A DNA stretch of 64,000 nt from Arthrobacter sp. ZGTC131 (lineage in GTDB: Bacteria > Actinomycetota > Actinomycetes > Actinomycetales > Micrococcaceae). The stretch lies in the NCBI RefSeq assembly GCF_002929275.1, contig NZ_PJIK01000009.1, forward strand, positions 62,001 to 126,000, written 5' to 3'. The position numbers were made by a program, and so were the translations under genes. Shown in pieces: positions 7,805 through 17,469 of the stretch. Below the pieces are notes generated by a model that searched no databases, was not told the DNA's origin, and saw only the letters and a list, made by a program, of their open reading frames with translations. Position 1 is the first letter of the stretch. Every line of letters starts with the position of its first letter.

Positions 7805-9325
7805 ATGAGTGGCACCACGGGCACGGCACGTAGCCGCGAAAGACTGCATGCGCTGATCCGGTCCTGGCCCACCGCCCTGCTCACGCTTCTTCTTGCCGTG
7901 CTGGCCCTGCCCGCCGGAATGCTGATTGCGCCTGCCCTGACCGGACCGGACCAGTCCGCCGCCCGAGCCGTCCAGAGCCCCGCATGGCAGCTCATGCCGG
8001 AACGCCTTTCCGTCCCCCAGGGTATCGGGCCGCTCAGCAACACGGCGCCCGTTCCCGTGCCGGCGGAACTGGCGGCCAAGCTGGACGCTGTGCTCAAGAC
8101 GGACGGCGGCGGCACCTTCACGGGCGTGGTCCAGGACGCAGCCACGGGCAAGGTGCTCTTCGACCGGGACGGCGCCGCCAACAGGATCCCGGCGTCGAAC
8201 ATGAAACTGCTCACGGCCGTGGCGGCGCTGCGGGCGATCGGTCCCGAGGCACGCTTCACCACCAAGGCGGTCGCGCTGCCGCCAGCAGGCTCGCAGGCGG
8301 CCGCGCCGTCGGGTTCCGCCGGCGCCGGAACGCGGTCGGTGGTGCTCGTAGGCGGCGGGGACGTCCTGCTCGGTGGGGGCGAATCCGCCGAGGACCAGGT
8401 GCTCGGCCATGCCGGGATGGCCACCCTTGCCAAACAGACCGCAGAGTCGCTCCGCAGAGACGGGTTCACCGGCCAAGTGGAGGTCCTCGTAGATGATTCA
8501 CTCTTCACCGGCCCCGCGCTCAACCCGGCCTGGAGCCCCGAAGACGTGGCAGCAGGCGAGATGGCCCCGCTGTTCCCGTTGGCGCTTAACTCCGCACGGT
8601 TCGATCCCGCAGTGACCACCGGGCCACGGCCCCAGGACTCCGCCCTTGCCGCTGGCGAGGCTTTCGCGGCCCGGCTCAGAACGGCCGGCGCGGCCGCGGG
8701 ACTGACGGTGGCGCCCGCCGTCGGACGTGTTGACGGAAAACCGACGGCGAAGGCCGCAGTTCTGGGGGAAGTGCAGTCGGCAACGGTCAGCCAGCAGGTC
8801 GACCACATGCTGCAGACTTCCGACAATTACCTTGCCGAGACCCTGGGCCGCATGTCCGCAGCTGCCGCCGGCAAGCAGGCGGGCAACGAGACGGCCACCG
8901 CTGCGGTCCTCGGCCAACTCGCGGACCTGGGCATTCCCACGGACGGCATGGTGGTGGCGGATGTATCCGGGCTGGCCCTGGGCAACCAGGTCTCCGCCCG
9001 GCAGTTCTCGGAAGTGGTCCGTGCCGTCACGTCGGGCCGGGATACCCGCCTCAGGACGGCGCTGGCCGGCTTCCCGGTTGCCGGCCTCACGGGGACGCTC
9101 GGAGACAGGTATATCGACGAGACCACGGCCGAAGGCGCCGGGCTGGTGCGGGCTAAAACGGGAACCCTGAACAGCGTCATAGCACTGAGCGGCTACGTGG
9201 TGGACGCGGACGGCCGGCTTCTGGTGTTCTCCTTCATCGGCAACGGTCTGACTCCCGGTGCGGACGGCAATAAACCCGCCTTGGACGCCTCGGCAACGGT
9301 GCTCGCGGCCTGCGGCTGCAGTTAA
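7805..9325 (+). CDS. dacB: D-alanyl-D-alanine carboxypeptidase/endopeptidase (PBP4 type, family S13)
   Basis: This enzyme trims or cleaves peptidoglycan stem peptides outside the membrane. The 506-residue protein has an N-terminal membrane or signal segment (residues 22-45, TALLTLLLAVLALPAGMLIA) and the three penicillin-binding motifs: SxxK at 131-134 (SNMK), SDN at 339-341 and KTG at 451-453. A long insertion between the first two motifs is usual for S13 enzymes. ATG 7805 was chosen over the TTG at 7790 because GAGGA sits seven bases before it. It diverges from ppa and is followed by the zincin protease gene. Confidence 0.93.
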   Translation: MSGTTGTARSRERLHALIRSWPTALLTLLLAVLALPAGMLIAPALTGPDQSAARAVQSPAWQLMPERLSVPQGIGPLSNTAPVPVPAELAAKLDAVLKTDGGGTFTGVVQDAATGKVLFDRDGAANRIPASNMKLLTAVAALRAIGPEARFTTKAVALPPAGSQAAAPSGSAGAGTRSVVLVGGGDVLLGGGESAEDQVLGHAGMATLAKQTAESLRRDGFTGQVEVLVDDSLFTGPALNPAWSPEDVAAGEMAPLFPLALNSARFDPAVTTGPRPQDSALAAGEAFAARLRTAGAAAGLTVAPAVGRVDGKPTAKAAVLGEVQSATVSQQVDHMLQTSDNYLAETLGRMSAAAAGKQAGNETATAAVLGQLADLGIPTDGMVVADVSGLALGNQVSARQFSEVVRAVTSGRDTRLRTALAGFPVAGLTGTLGDRYIDETTAEGAGLVRAKTGTLNSVIALSGYVVDADGRLLVFSFIGNGLTPGADGNKPALDASATVLAACGCS

Positions 9326-9427
9326 CGGGCAGTATCCCTGTTCGCCATCGACGGGCCCGGTGCCGACTGTTCGCCGGTGAGCGAACTTTAAGGCGCGTTG
9401 CCGGGCGCGTGTGTTCTGATGGTGCGT

Positions 9428-10546
9428 ATGGAGTCAACTGCAGGCCAGCCCACAGCCCCGGCCCAGGCCCTGATCAACTGGGACCTTGCCGCTTCCACAG
9501 CAGCACGGCTTGCTCCCGCCGGCCCTTCACTGAGACCGGCTGAGATCGGCGAGGCCGTCCACCAGCTGCGCGACTTGGCTGATGCATCGGTGCCGCACGT
9601 CCACCACATCACCGGGCTTGAGGCCGCGCGCGATCTCCGCGATTCCACGGTTCTTGTTGTGGACCGGGCCTCCTGGGCCAAGGCCAACACGCAGAGTTTC
9701 GCGGTCATGCTGAAGCCCGCCATCGAAAAGATGCTGGAGAACCGCCGCGGAACCATCAGCCCGGGTGCGGCGAGCGTCAGCGGAGCCATCACCGGAAGCC
9801 AGCTTGGCGCCGTGCTGGCATTCCTTTCCAGCAAGGTACTCGGCCAGTACGATCCGTTCGCCGCCCTCGCCGAAGGTTCGCAGGCGCCGTCGGGCGGGCG
9901 CTTGCTGCTCGTGGCTCCCAACATTATCGCTGTGGAGCGCGAGCTCAACGTGACCCCCGAGGATTTCCGCCTCTGGGTGTGCCTCCACGAGCAGACGCAC
10001 CGCGTGCAGTTCGCCGCAGCACCCTGGCTCCGCCACCACATGCTGAACGAGATCGACAACCTCAGCGGCCACCTTCTGGGCAACGTCGACTCGCTAATGG
10101 AGCGGGCGACGGCGGCCGCCCGGTCCCTGAAAGACCGCACCGCCGCAGGCACCACGCCAGGCAGGGGCGCCATCCTGGACCTCCTGCAGAACCCCGAGGA
10201 AAAAGCCGCGCTGTCCCACCTCACAGCCGTGATGAGCCTGCTAGAGGGCCATGCCAACGTGGTGATGGACGCTGTGGACGCCAGCATCGTGCCCTCCGTG
10301 AAGACCATCCGGCAGCGGTTCAACGCCCGCGGCAAGGACAGGGGCGCCATCGAGAAGTTCATCCGCAGCCTCCTGGGCCTCGACGCCAAGATGCGGCAGT
10401 ACAGCGACGGCGCCAAGTTTGTCCGCGCCGTGGTGGAAGTGGCCGGAATGGAAGGCTTCAACCGGGTCTGGGAAGCGGCGGAGAACCTGCCCACCGAGGC
10501 CGAGATCCACGACGCCAAGATCTGGGTCGACAGGATGGGGCTTTAG
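9428..10546 (+). CDS. Zinc-dependent metalloprotease-like protein (DUF2342, zincin fold)
   Basis: This protein of about 372 residues has the zincin metal motif HEQTH (from LWVCLHEQTHRVQFAAAPWLR, about residues 196-200) with a downstream acidic segment (LEGHANVVMDAVD) as the probable third ligand. It belongs to the actinobacterial family annotated as coenzyme F420 biosynthesis-associated or DUF2342 proteins, found between dacB and tilS (Rv3626c position). There is no signal peptide, so it is probably cytoplasmic. Substrate and role are unknown. Start options are the ATGs at 9419 and 9428; the latter is used because homology begins with INWDLAASTAARLAPAGP. Confidence 0.85.
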   Translation: MESTAGQPTAPAQALINWDLAASTAARLAPAGPSLRPAEIGEAVHQLRDLADASVPHVHHITGLEAARDLRDSTVLVVDRASWAKANTQSFAVMLKPAIEKMLENRRGTISPGAASVSGAITGSQLGAVLAFLSSKVLGQYDPFAALAEGSQAPSGGRLLLVAPNIIAVERELNVTPEDFRLWVCLHEQTHRVQFAAAPWLRHHMLNEIDNLSGHLLGNVDSLMERATAAARSLKDRTAAGTTPGRGAILDLLQNPEEKAALSHLTAVMSLLEGHANVVMDAVDASIVPSVKTIRQRFNARGKDRGAIEKFIRSLLGLDAKMRQYSDGAKFVRAVVEVAGMEGFNRVWEAAENLPTEAEIHDAKIWVDRMGL

Positions 10547-10551
10547 TCTCC

Positions 10552-11736
10552 GTGCAGGGTGCATCAACGGCCCCCTCGGTGCCCCCAGCCGGCGGCTCGA
10601 TTCCCCCATCCGGCGGCGGCAGCCCCGCCCGCTCCGGCCGACGCCGGCCCGGCCGGCTGGCGCCTGTCCTCGGCACGGCACGGAAGATGTTGCAGGAAGC
10701 GCTGTCCCTGGCCGGCTACCCGGAACGGATCCTCGTGGCCTGCAGCGGCGGCCCCGATTCGCTGGCCCTTGCCGCCGTCGCCTCCTATTTCGCCCGCCGC
10801 GGCCACGTGGACGGCCACGCTGTGGAGGTGGGTGCAGTGGTGGTAGACCATCAGCTCCAGGCCGGTTCCGCGGAAGTGGCTGCCCGCACGGCAAAAACCC
10901 TCAGGGAGCTTGGCCTCAGCCCGGTTCAGATCCGCACCGTTGACGTTGCTTCCAGCGGTGCGGGCCCGGAGGCGGCAGCCCGGGACGCACGGCATGCCGC
11001 GCTCGAAGCCGCGGCGACGGAGTGGGGCGCGGACGCGATTCTCCTGGGGCACACGCTCGATGACCAGGCCGAGCAGGTGCTTCTCGGCCTCGCGCGCGGC
11101 TCCGGCACGAGGTCTCTGGCTGGGATGCGGCCGGAGCGCGGCAGGTTGCTCCGGCCCTTTCTGGGCCTCAGGCGCGCGGACACCGAGGAGATCTGCCGGG
11201 CCGAGGAGCTCGAACCGTGGCACGATCCCAGCAATGCGGACCCTGCCTTTGCACGCTCCCGGACCCGCGTGGAAGTCATGCCGCTGCTCGAGGAAAAGCT
11301 CGGACCCGGCGTTGCGGAGTCCCTTGCCCGCACCGCCGCCATCCTCCAGCTGGACGCGGACTATCTGGAGGACGTGGCCAACAACACCTATGCCGCGCTC
11401 GCAGAGCGCAGCGGTCCCGACGTCAGCCTGCCGGAGGCGGCCCTCAACGAACTAGCGCCGGCCATCAGGTTCCGTGTGATCGCCAAGGCCGCCGCCGACG
11501 TCGGCGGTCAGCAGCCCAGCTACCAGCGGCTCCTCGCCGCGGAAGCGCTGCTTCGACGGCAGGGTTCGGCCGGGCCGGTGGAGCTACCCGGCGGAGTCAG
11601 TGTTTACCGTCTTTCGCTCGCCCAGCTGCTGGCAGGCGAGCCTGGTGAGGAGCAGGGCGGTACCGCCGGGGTTCCCCGCGGGGGCGCACGCTGTGGGAAG
11701 CTTGTATTCCGGCTTCGAAAACCGATCCGTAAATAG
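10552..11736 (+). CDS. tilS: tRNA(Ile)-lysidine synthetase
   Basis: TilS converts cytidine 34 of the CAU-anticodon tRNA-Ile to lysidine using ATP and lysine, so that AUA is read. The PP-loop ATP-binding signature SGGPDS is at residues 65-70 (ILVACSGGPDSLALAA). Other hallmarks are VDHQLQAGSAE, ILLGHTLDDQAEQVLLGLARGSG and RPFLGLRRADTEEICR. The C-terminal substrate domain is short. From the GTG at 10552 the protein is 394 residues with a Pro/Gly/Ser-rich N-terminal extension of about 40 residues that may not be translated if a later start is used. The gene starts five bases after the zincin gene and precedes hpt. Confidence 0.93.
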   Translation: MQGASTAPSVPPAGGSIPPSGGGSPARSGRRRPGRLAPVLGTARKMLQEALSLAGYPERILVACSGGPDSLALAAVASYFARRGHVDGHAVEVGAVVVDHQLQAGSAEVAARTAKTLRELGLSPVQIRTVDVASSGAGPEAAARDARHAALEAAATEWGADAILLGHTLDDQAEQVLLGLARGSGTRSLAGMRPERGRLLRPFLGLRRADTEEICRAEELEPWHDPSNADPAFARSRTRVEVMPLLEEKLGPGVAESLARTAAILQLDADYLEDVANNTYAALAERSGPDVSLPEAALNELAPAIRFRVIAKAAADVGGQQPSYQRLLAAEALLRRQGSAGPVELPGGVSVYRLSLAQLLAGEPGEEQGGTAGVPRGGARCGKLVFRLRKPIRK

Positions 11737-11781
11737 TCGCACCCGCACCGACACATCCCCGCATCTACACAGGAGCAATTG

Positions 11782-12333
11782 GTGGATTCATCCGACGTCC
11801 AGGCAGACCTTAAACACGTTCTCTACACCAAGGAACAGATCCAGCAGCGCATCACCGAGCTCGCGGCGCAGATCGACAAAGACTACGAAGGCCGTGAAAT
11901 CCTCATCGTGGGTGTGCTCAAGGGCGCGGTCATGGTCATGGCCGACCTTGCACGTGCACTGCACAGCCACATCTCCATGGACTGGATGGCCGTTTCTTCC
12001 TACGGCTCCGGCACGCAGTCCTCCGGCGTGGTGCGCATCCTGAAGGACCTCGACACGGACCTCATGGGCAAGGACGTGCTCATTGTCGAGGACATCATCG
12101 ATTCCGGCCTCACGCTGTCCTGGCTGAAGACCAACCTCGAGTCCCGCGGCACCGCATCCGTGGAAATCTGCACGGCCTTCCGCAAGCCGACGGCCGCCAA
12201 GGTGCAGATCGACGTCAAGTACGTCGGCTACGACATCCCCAACGAATTTGTGGTGGGCTACGGCCTGGACTACGCCGAAAAGTACCGCAACCTGGACTTC
12301 GTGGGCACACTGGCCCCGCACGTATACGAGTAA
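11782..12333 (+). CDS. hpt: Hypoxanthine phosphoribosyltransferase
   Basis: This purine-salvage enzyme transfers ribose-5-phosphate from PRPP to hypoxanthine or guanine. The 183-residue protein has the PRPP-binding loop VLIVEDIIDSGLTL at residues 99-112 and the substrate region KPTAAKVQIDVKYVGYDIPNEFVVGYGLDYAEKYRN. A GTG start six bases after AGGAG (11771-11775) is better spaced than the TTG immediately before it. tilS-hpt-ftsH is a widely conserved bacterial order, kept here except for the DUF559 gene inserted before ftsH. Confidence 0.96.
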   Translation: MDSSDVQADLKHVLYTKEQIQQRITELAAQIDKDYEGREILIVGVLKGAVMVMADLARALHSHISMDWMAVSSYGSGTQSSGVVRILKDLDTDLMGKDVLIVEDIIDSGLTLSWLKTNLESRGTASVEICTAFRKPTAAKVQIDVKYVGYDIPNEFVVGYGLDYAEKYRNLDFVGTLAPHVYE

Positions 12334-12390
12334 GCTCCCCCCCTTCCCGCGGGCCGGGCAGCCGGGCATTTCTGCTCCGCTTTGGGACCA

Positions 12391-12435
12391 CACGCCGCCG
12401 CCGAACCTTGGAAACAAGGGCTCGACGGCGGCGTG
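12391..12435. terminator. Hairpin between convergent hpt and DUF559 genes
   Basis: A 14-base outer stem with one mismatch (12391-12404 with 12422-12435) encloses an inner CCTTG/CAAGG stem capped by a GAAA loop. There is no T-run, so it may act as a rho-independent-like barrier in either direction. Confidence 0.6.
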
Positions 12436-12505
12436 AGGTGGTTAAAGGGTGCAAAAATGCGCAAGTGGGGCTGCGGGAAGCCTGGGCGGCCGAGGGAAGC
12501 TCCAG

Positions 12506-13339
12506 TTAGCGTGATGTCCGGGGCGGCGTGGCCAGGGCGAGCCGGATCTGCTCCAGCATCTCGTCGGGACGATGCAGCACGTCCTCGTAGAGGTACCTCA
12601 GGACACGGTAGCCGGTTGCTGCGCCAACGTTGTTCCGCCTGATGTCCTTCTTGAACTGTGGCTTGTTGAGATGGAAGCCCACGCCGTCGATCTCGACAAT
12701 GAGGCAACGGTTAATGAGGAAGTCCACGTAGCCGATGCCCTCGAGATAAACCTGCGTCCGGACGTCGAAGCCGTGCCTCCGGAACAGCACGCGGGCAACC
12801 GTCTCGAGCAACGAATCCGACCCCCGTTCCACGAGGTCCAGAACCGCACGTGCCCGGCCGTTGCGGGCGCCAGGCAGCAGCCGCCGCAAGAAATCCGGAT
12901 CTGTGCCGCCGCGGTTGTAGGCACACTCCACCATCACCAAGGCCTCAAGTTCGGGCAGGCACTGGAGGCAATGAACCAGGACGTCCTTCAAGGGCAGGAC
13001 CGGGGGAAGCAGCGTCGAGACATTTCCGCTGACCCTGTGGGCAAGATGGCCGGCGGGGAGGCGGCGATGCGATGCGGCCAGATGCGGACGGTCCGAAGTC
13101 CGGATGGTCCACAGTGCGTAGTGGCCCGCGGCCGAGACGCACGTGACCGCGGCGTTGAGCTCATAGGCACGGACAAAGTCCGGATCGGCCAGGGGCAGGC
13201 GGTAGACCCCGTGCCGGTGTTTGAGCATCAGGCCCGAGTCCACTGCATGGTCGATCTGACCGCGCGTGAAGCCTGCCCTGCGCAGATGCGCGAGCCTGGT
13301 CACTCCGCCCTTGCCGGTGAGGAAATCCGCGGGAAGCAT
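12506..13339 (-). CDS. DUF559 endonuclease-fold protein with AbiEi-like N-terminal HTH
   Basis: This is a 277-residue protein in two parts. The first ~50 residues (GGVTRLAHLRRAGFTRGQID, then a wing ending KHRHGVYRLP) resemble the winged-helix of AbiEi-type antitoxins. The C-terminus is a DUF559 domain related to very-short-patch-repair endonucleases: LLETVARVLFRRHGFDV, then YVDFLINRCLIVEIDG as the PD-(D/E)xK-like core, then a conserved run ending in GYRVLRYLYEDVL. Such proteins are numerous and uncharacterised in actinobacteria. No AbiEii toxin gene lies beside it, so a toxin-antitoxin role is not supported. It interrupts the hpt-ftsH adjacency. No clear ribosome site was seen. Confidence 0.8.
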   Translation of the reverse strand: MLPADFLTGKGGVTRLAHLRRAGFTRGQIDHAVDSGLMLKHRHGVYRLPLADPDFVRAYELNAAVTCVSAAGHYALWTIRTSDRPHLAASHRRLPAGHLAHRVSGNVSTLLPPVLPLKDVLVHCLQCLPELEALVMVECAYNRGGTDPDFLRRLLPGARNGRARAVLDLVERGSDSLLETVARVLFRRHGFDVRTQVYLEGIGYVDFLINRCLIVEIDGVGFHLNKPQFKKDIRRNNVGAATGYRVLRYLYEDVLHRPDEMLEQIRLALATPPRTSR

Positions 13340-13812
13340 GCCGTCCAGCCTTCACCGCTCCCCGGAATTGCGGCAGTCGCCTGCCCTTCTAGGTGGACAA
13401 CCCGGCTAGTTTCGATGCTGTGGAGGGGGAGTGCCGATGCCGGGGACGGGGAGTACCGACGGGTCCGTCCGGCACTTCTGCACCACTTTGGTCACCCAGG
13501 ACTGAGCCGGACCCACTGAATCCGCGGGAGCCGGGGTCCCGGCGGCGTTGAAAGTGGTGCAAAAGTGCCCAGGGTGCCCACGGCGGCGGCACGGCGGCGC
13601 ACGGCGGTGGCGCAAGAGGGCGGTCCGGAGGCCGAGACACAGGCGCCAGTGGACCCGCGTCCGCGCCCGTGCTACGCCCAGAGGGAACTTTTGCCCTACA
13701 CCGTGCGTGATTTACTCCGGACGGTGTATAGCTAGAAGCGAAGCAGCACCACACGCGCGCAGTCCACGCGCCGTGCAGCACTACCAGGAGGGACGGGGCC
13801 AGCCCCGAACAG
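13340..13812. other. 473-base intergenic region upstream of ftsH with a long inverted repeat
   Basis: No gene is supported here. It contains an inverted repeat, GCACTTCTGCACCACTTT at 13472-13489 and its near-exact reverse complement (17 of 18) at 13551-13568, with a 61-base spacer. A TATAGC box at 13727-13732 is a possible ftsH -10, without a convincing -35. Confidence 0.6.
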
Positions 13813-15879
13813 ATGAAAGCTAAGAGTTTCTTCAAAGGCCCGGGCATCTGGATCATTGTTGTGGTCGGCATGCTCCTGCTGGCCTTTGCAACGTTGGCTC
13901 CGGGCGGTGCGACACGGATCGACACCCAGCCCGGCCTCGAGCTCCTTTCCCAGAGCGGCAAGGTGGAACAGGCCAAGATCTTCGACGGCGAGAACCGCGT
14001 GGACCTGGTCCTGAAGGACAACCTCGTCATCGATGGCCAGGACAAGGGCAAGAACGTCCAGTTCTTCTTCGTCAACGACCGCGGCCCGGACGTGGTCAAG
14101 GCCGTCACGGACTCGAACCCCTCCAAGGGCTACACAGACCAGCCGGTGGAGAGTAACTGGCTCTCCGGCCTGTTCTCGCTGCTGATCCCGGTGCTGCTGC
14201 TCGGTGTCCTGTTCTGGTTCCTGCTGTCCCGCATGCAGGGCGGCGGCTCGAAGGTCATGCAGTTCGGCAAGTCCAAGGCCAAGATGGTCAACAAGGACAT
14301 GCCGCAGGTGACTTTCGTGGACGTCGCAGGTGCCGACGAAGCCGTGGAAGAGCTCCAGGAGATCAAGGAATTCCTGGCAGAGCCTGCCAAGTTCCAGGCC
14401 GTGGGCGCCAAGATTCCCAAGGGTGTGCTGCTGTACGGTCCTCCGGGCACCGGCAAGACGCTTCTGGCCCGCGCCGTCGCCGGCGAGGCCGGCGTGCCGT
14501 TCTTCTCCATCTCGGGCTCGGACTTCGTTGAAATGTTCGTGGGTGTGGGCGCTTCCCGCGTCCGCGACCTGTTTGAACAGGCCAAGTCCAACGCGCCCGC
14601 CATCATCTTCGTGGACGAGATCGACGCCGTCGGCCGTCACCGCGGCGCCGGCATCGGCGGCGGCAACGACGAACGCGAGCAGACGCTCAACCAGCTCCTG
14701 GTTGAAATGGACGGCTTCGACGTCAAGACCAACGTCATCCTCATCGCCGCCACTAACCGGCCAGACGTCCTGGACCCGGCGCTGCTCCGCCCGGGCCGCT
14801 TCGACCGGCAGATTTCCGTGGAAGCCCCGGACCTCGTGGGCCGCGTCCAGATCCTTGAGGTGCACTCCAAGGGCAAGCCCATGGCGCCGGACGTGGACCT
14901 CAAGGCAGTGGGCAAGAAAACACCCGGCTACACGGGTGCGGACCTGGCCAACGTGCTCAACGAGGCGGCGCTGCTGACCGCCCGCTCCAACGCCAACCTG
15001 ATCGATGACCGCGCGCTGGACGAGGCTATTGACCGTGTCATGGCCGGACCGCAGAAGCGCAGCCGGGTTATGAAGGAGCACGAGCGTAAGATCACGGCCT
15101 ACCACGAGGGCGGCCACGCCTTGGTTGCCGCGGCACTGCGCAACTCCGCCCCGGTCACCAAGATCACCATCCTGCCCCGCGGCCGCGCCCTTGGCTACAC
15201 CATGGTGGTGCCGGAGAACGACAAGTACTCCATCACCCGCAACGAGCTGCTCGACCAGATGGCCTATGCCATGGGCGGCCGCGTTGCGGAGGAGATCGTC
15301 TTCCACGATCCGTCCACCGGCGCCTCGAACGACATCGAGAAGGCCACGGCGACGGCCCGCCAGATGGTTACGCAGTACGGCATGAGCGAGCGTGTTGGCG
15401 CAGTCCGCCTGGGCCAGGGCGGCGGCGAGCCGTTCCTCGGCCGGGACGCCAGCCACGAGCGCAACTACTCGGACCAGATCGCCTACATTGTGGATGAGGA
15501 AGTCCGCCGCCTGATCGACCAGGCGCATGACGAGGCTTACGCCATCCTCACCGAGAACCGCGACGTGCTGGACCAGCTGGCGCTGGAACTGCTCGAGCGC
15601 GAAACCCTGAACCAGGCCGAGATCGCGCACGTCTTCCGCGACATCCGCAAGCGCGACTTCCGCGAAGTCTGGCTGTCCAAGGAAACCCGGCCCGTCCAGA
15701 CGGCCGGCCCGGTGGAATCGCGGCAGGAGAGGGCCGAACGCGAGGCCCAGGAGGAAGCCACGGAAGCCCGGCTGGAGGAACCGCTGGACGCGCTTCCGCC
15801 GCACCCGCAGGGCGTTCCCGAGGACGCCACCTTCCAGGGCGGAGTAACGGAGGCCGGTCCAGACGGCCACCACGGCTAA
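13813..15879 (+). CDS. ftsH: ATP-dependent zinc metalloprotease FtsH
   Basis: This membrane-anchored AAA+ protease degrades misfolded membrane and regulatory proteins. The 688-residue chain has a first membrane helix at residues 12-30 ([20 protein letters not shown]), a short extracytoplasmic domain, and a second helix near 117-138. It then has an AAA module with Walker A GPPGTGKT at 209-216, Walker [12 protein letters not shown] and an SRH arginine region ([10 protein letters not shown]), and an M41 peptidase with HEGGH at 431-435. The C-terminal tail is Pro/Glu-rich and low-complexity. It leads the ftsH-folE-folP-folB-folK cluster, as in other actinobacteria. Confidence 0.97.
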   Translation: MKAKSFFKGPGIWIIVVVGMLLLAFATLAPGGATRIDTQPGLELLSQSGKVEQAKIFDGENRVDLVLKDNLVIDGQDKGKNVQFFFVNDRGPDVVKAVTDSNPSKGYTDQPVESNWLSGLFSLLIPVLLLGVLFWFLLSRMQGGGSKVMQFGKSKAKMVNKDMPQVTFVDVAGADEAVEELQEIKEFLAEPAKFQAVGAKIPKGVLLYGPPGTGKTLLARAVAGEAGVPFFSISGSDFVEMFVGVGASRVRDLFEQAKSNAPAIIFVDEIDAVGRHRGAGIGGGNDEREQTLNQLLVEMDGFDVKTNVILIAATNRPDVLDPALLRPGRFDRQISVEAPDLVGRVQILEVHSKGKPMAPDVDLKAVGKKTPGYTGADLANVLNEAALLTARSNANLIDDRALDEAIDRVMAGPQKRSRVMKEHERKITAYHEGGHALVAAALRNSAPVTKITILPRGRALGYTMVVPENDKYSITRNELLDQMAYAMGGRVAEEIVFHDPSTGASNDIEKATATARQMVTQYGMSERVGAVRLGQGGGEPFLGRDASHERNYSDQIAYIVDEEVRRLIDQAHDEAYAILTENRDVLDQLALELLERETLNQAEIAHVFRDIRKRDFREVWLSKETRPVQTAGPVESRQERAEREAQEEATEARLEEPLDALPPHPQGVPEDATFQGGVTEAGPDGHHG

Positions 15880-15882
15880 GCT
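15877..15882 (+). promoter_or_regulatory. Predicted -10 box of folE overlapping the ftsH stop codon
   Basis: TAAGCT includes the ftsH TAA stop and ends seven bases before the folE GTG. There is no Shine-Dalgarno between them, so folE may be leaderless from its own promoter as well as part of the operon. Confidence 0.5.
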
Positions 15883-15889
15883 CTTTGGT

Positions 15890-16528
15890 GTGACTCACTT
15901 CGAAGACGACGACCTTTCCGCCTCCGCCGATCACTCGGCGGGGGGCGGATCTGGCCGGCACCACAAGGTAGACAGGCCGCGGATTGAAGCGGCGGTGCGG
16001 GAAATCCTGCTGGCCATCGGCGAGGACCCGGACCGCGGCGGCCTGCACGACACCCCGCGGCGCGTGGCCAAGGCTTATGCCGAGGTCTTCGCCGGCCTGC
16101 ACCAAGATCCGGGAAGCGTCCTCTCCACCACCTTCGACCTCGACCACGAGGAACTGGTGCTGGTGAAGGACATTCCGTTCTACTCCACCTGCGAACACCA
16201 CCTGGTTCCCTTCCACGGGGTGGCGCATGTGGGCTACATCCCCTCCCACGACGGCAAGGTCACGGGACTGAGCAAACTCGCGCGGCTGGTGGATATTTTC
16301 GCCCGCCGGCCGCAGGTGCAGGAACGCCTCACCACGCAGATCGTCGAAGCGCTGGTCACGCACCTCAAGCCGCGCGGAGCCATTGTGGTGGTGGAATGCG
16401 AACACATGTGCATGTCCATGCGCGGCATCCGCAAGCCCGGGGCCAAAACCGTCACGAGCGCGGTCCGCGGGCAACTTCATGACCCGGCTACCCGTGCCGA
16501 AGCCATGAGCCTCATACTCGGAAGGTAA
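15890..16528 (+). CDS. folE: GTP cyclohydrolase I
   Basis: This enzyme opens the folate pathway by converting GTP to 7,8-dihydroneopterin triphosphate. The 212-residue protein carries the family hallmarks: zinc and active-site segment [20 protein letters not shown] (the Cys and His zinc ligands), [22 protein letters not shown], and a second Cys ligand in [14 protein letters not shown]. The first 20-25 residues are acidic and family-atypical. GTG 15890 follows the ftsH stop by ten bases. Products pass to the FolB, FolK and FolP enzymes encoded immediately downstream. Confidence 0.97.
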   Translation: MTHFEDDDLSASADHSAGGGSGRHHKVDRPRIEAAVREILLAIGEDPDRGGLHDTPRRVAKAYAEVFAGLHQDPGSVLSTTFDLDHEELVLVKDIPFYSTCEHHLVPFHGVAHVGYIPSHDGKVTGLSKLARLVDIFARRPQVQERLTTQIVEALVTHLKPRGAIVVVECEHMCMSMRGIRKPGAKTVTSAVRGQLHDPATRAEAMSLILGR

Positions 16529-16538
16529 TAAACAGACT

Positions 16539-17456
16539 ATGGATTCCCTAGCTGCAGCACCTGGAACCGGACCCGCTACATCACCGCTGCCCGTCCTGCG
16601 CAAACCGCGGCCGGCAGCCAAATTCGAAGACCTGCCCACTGGCCGCACGCTGGTGATGGGCATCCTGAACGTCACCCCGGACTCATTCAGCGACGGCGGC
16701 AAGCACCCGACGCCGGACACCGCCATCGCGGCCGGCCTCCGGATGCTCTATGCGGGAGCCGACATCATCGACGTCGGCGGTGAATCCACGCGCCCGGGGG
16801 CGGAGGAAGTCAGCCCCGACGAGGAGCAGCGCCGGGTCCTGCCGGTCATTGAGGCCCTGGTCAAGGCCGGCGCGCTTGTCAGCATCGACACCACCCACGC
16901 CTCCACGGCGGAAGCCGCGCTGGACGCCGGGGCCGCGATCGTCAACGACGTCTCGGGTCTCAGCATCGAACCGGGAATGGCCGAGCTCGTGGCCGCGCGC
17001 AAGGCACCGTACGTCCTGACGCACCGCCGCGGCGACGCCAAGACCATGACGTCGCTGACGGAGTACGACGACGTCGCGAACGACGTCGTGTCTGAGCTCA
17101 GCGGCGTCCGGGACAAGCTCTACGCAGCAGGCGTGCTGCCCGAGCAGATCATCATTGACCCGGGCATCGGCTTCTCCAAGACGGACGAACAGAACTGGGA
17201 GCTCCTCGGAAACCTTGGCCGGCTCGAGGCGATGGGGCACAAGGTTCTCGTGGGCGCTTCCCGCAAGCGCTTCCTGGGCACGCTCCTCACCGTGTCCGGC
17301 AAGGCCGCGCTCCCGGAGGAGCGCGACGCCGCCACCGCCGCCATCACGGCCATCAGCGCGGCCGGCGGGGCGTGGGCTGTCCGCGTTCACGACGTCGGAT
17401 CCAGCCTGGACGCTGTCAAGGTCGCCGCCCGCATGGCCCCCAGACCGGGCCACTGA
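16539..17456 (+). CDS. folP: Dihydropteroate synthase
   Basis: FolP condenses p-aminobenzoate with dihydropterin pyrophosphate and is the sulfonamide target. In the 305-residue TIM barrel the signatures are MGILNVTPDSFSDGGKH (near residue 33) and DIIDVGGESTRPGAEEV, with SIDTTHASTAEAAL, IIIDPGIGFSKT and the C-terminal VRVHDVGSS. The initial ~25 residues, rich in Ala and Pro, precede the conserved core and may be a non-conserved extension. It starts ten bases after folE, with a GGAAGG ribosome site. Confidence 0.96.
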   Translation: MDSLAAAPGTGPATSPLPVLRKPRPAAKFEDLPTGRTLVMGILNVTPDSFSDGGKHPTPDTAIAAGLRMLYAGADIIDVGGESTRPGAEEVSPDEEQRRVLPVIEALVKAGALVSIDTTHASTAEAALDAGAAIVNDVSGLSIEPGMAELVAARKAPYVLTHRRGDAKTMTSLTEYDDVANDVVSELSGVRDKLYAAGVLPEQIIIDPGIGFSKTDEQNWELLGNLGRLEAMGHKVLVGASRKRFLGTLLTVSGKAALPEERDAATAAITAISAAGGAWAVRVHDVGSSLDAVKVAARMAPRPGH

Positions 17457-17469
17457 GCAGGCAGGCACG

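Noticed and set aside
12506-13339. AbiE-type toxin-antitoxin system
   Set aside because: Only an AbiEi-like head fused to DUF559 is present; no AbiEii nucleotidyltransferase is adjacent.
13732-15873. A 713-codon minus-strand open frame opposite ftsH
   Set aside because: Antisense shadow of an FtsH gene with all catalytic motifs; no domain in the antisense product.
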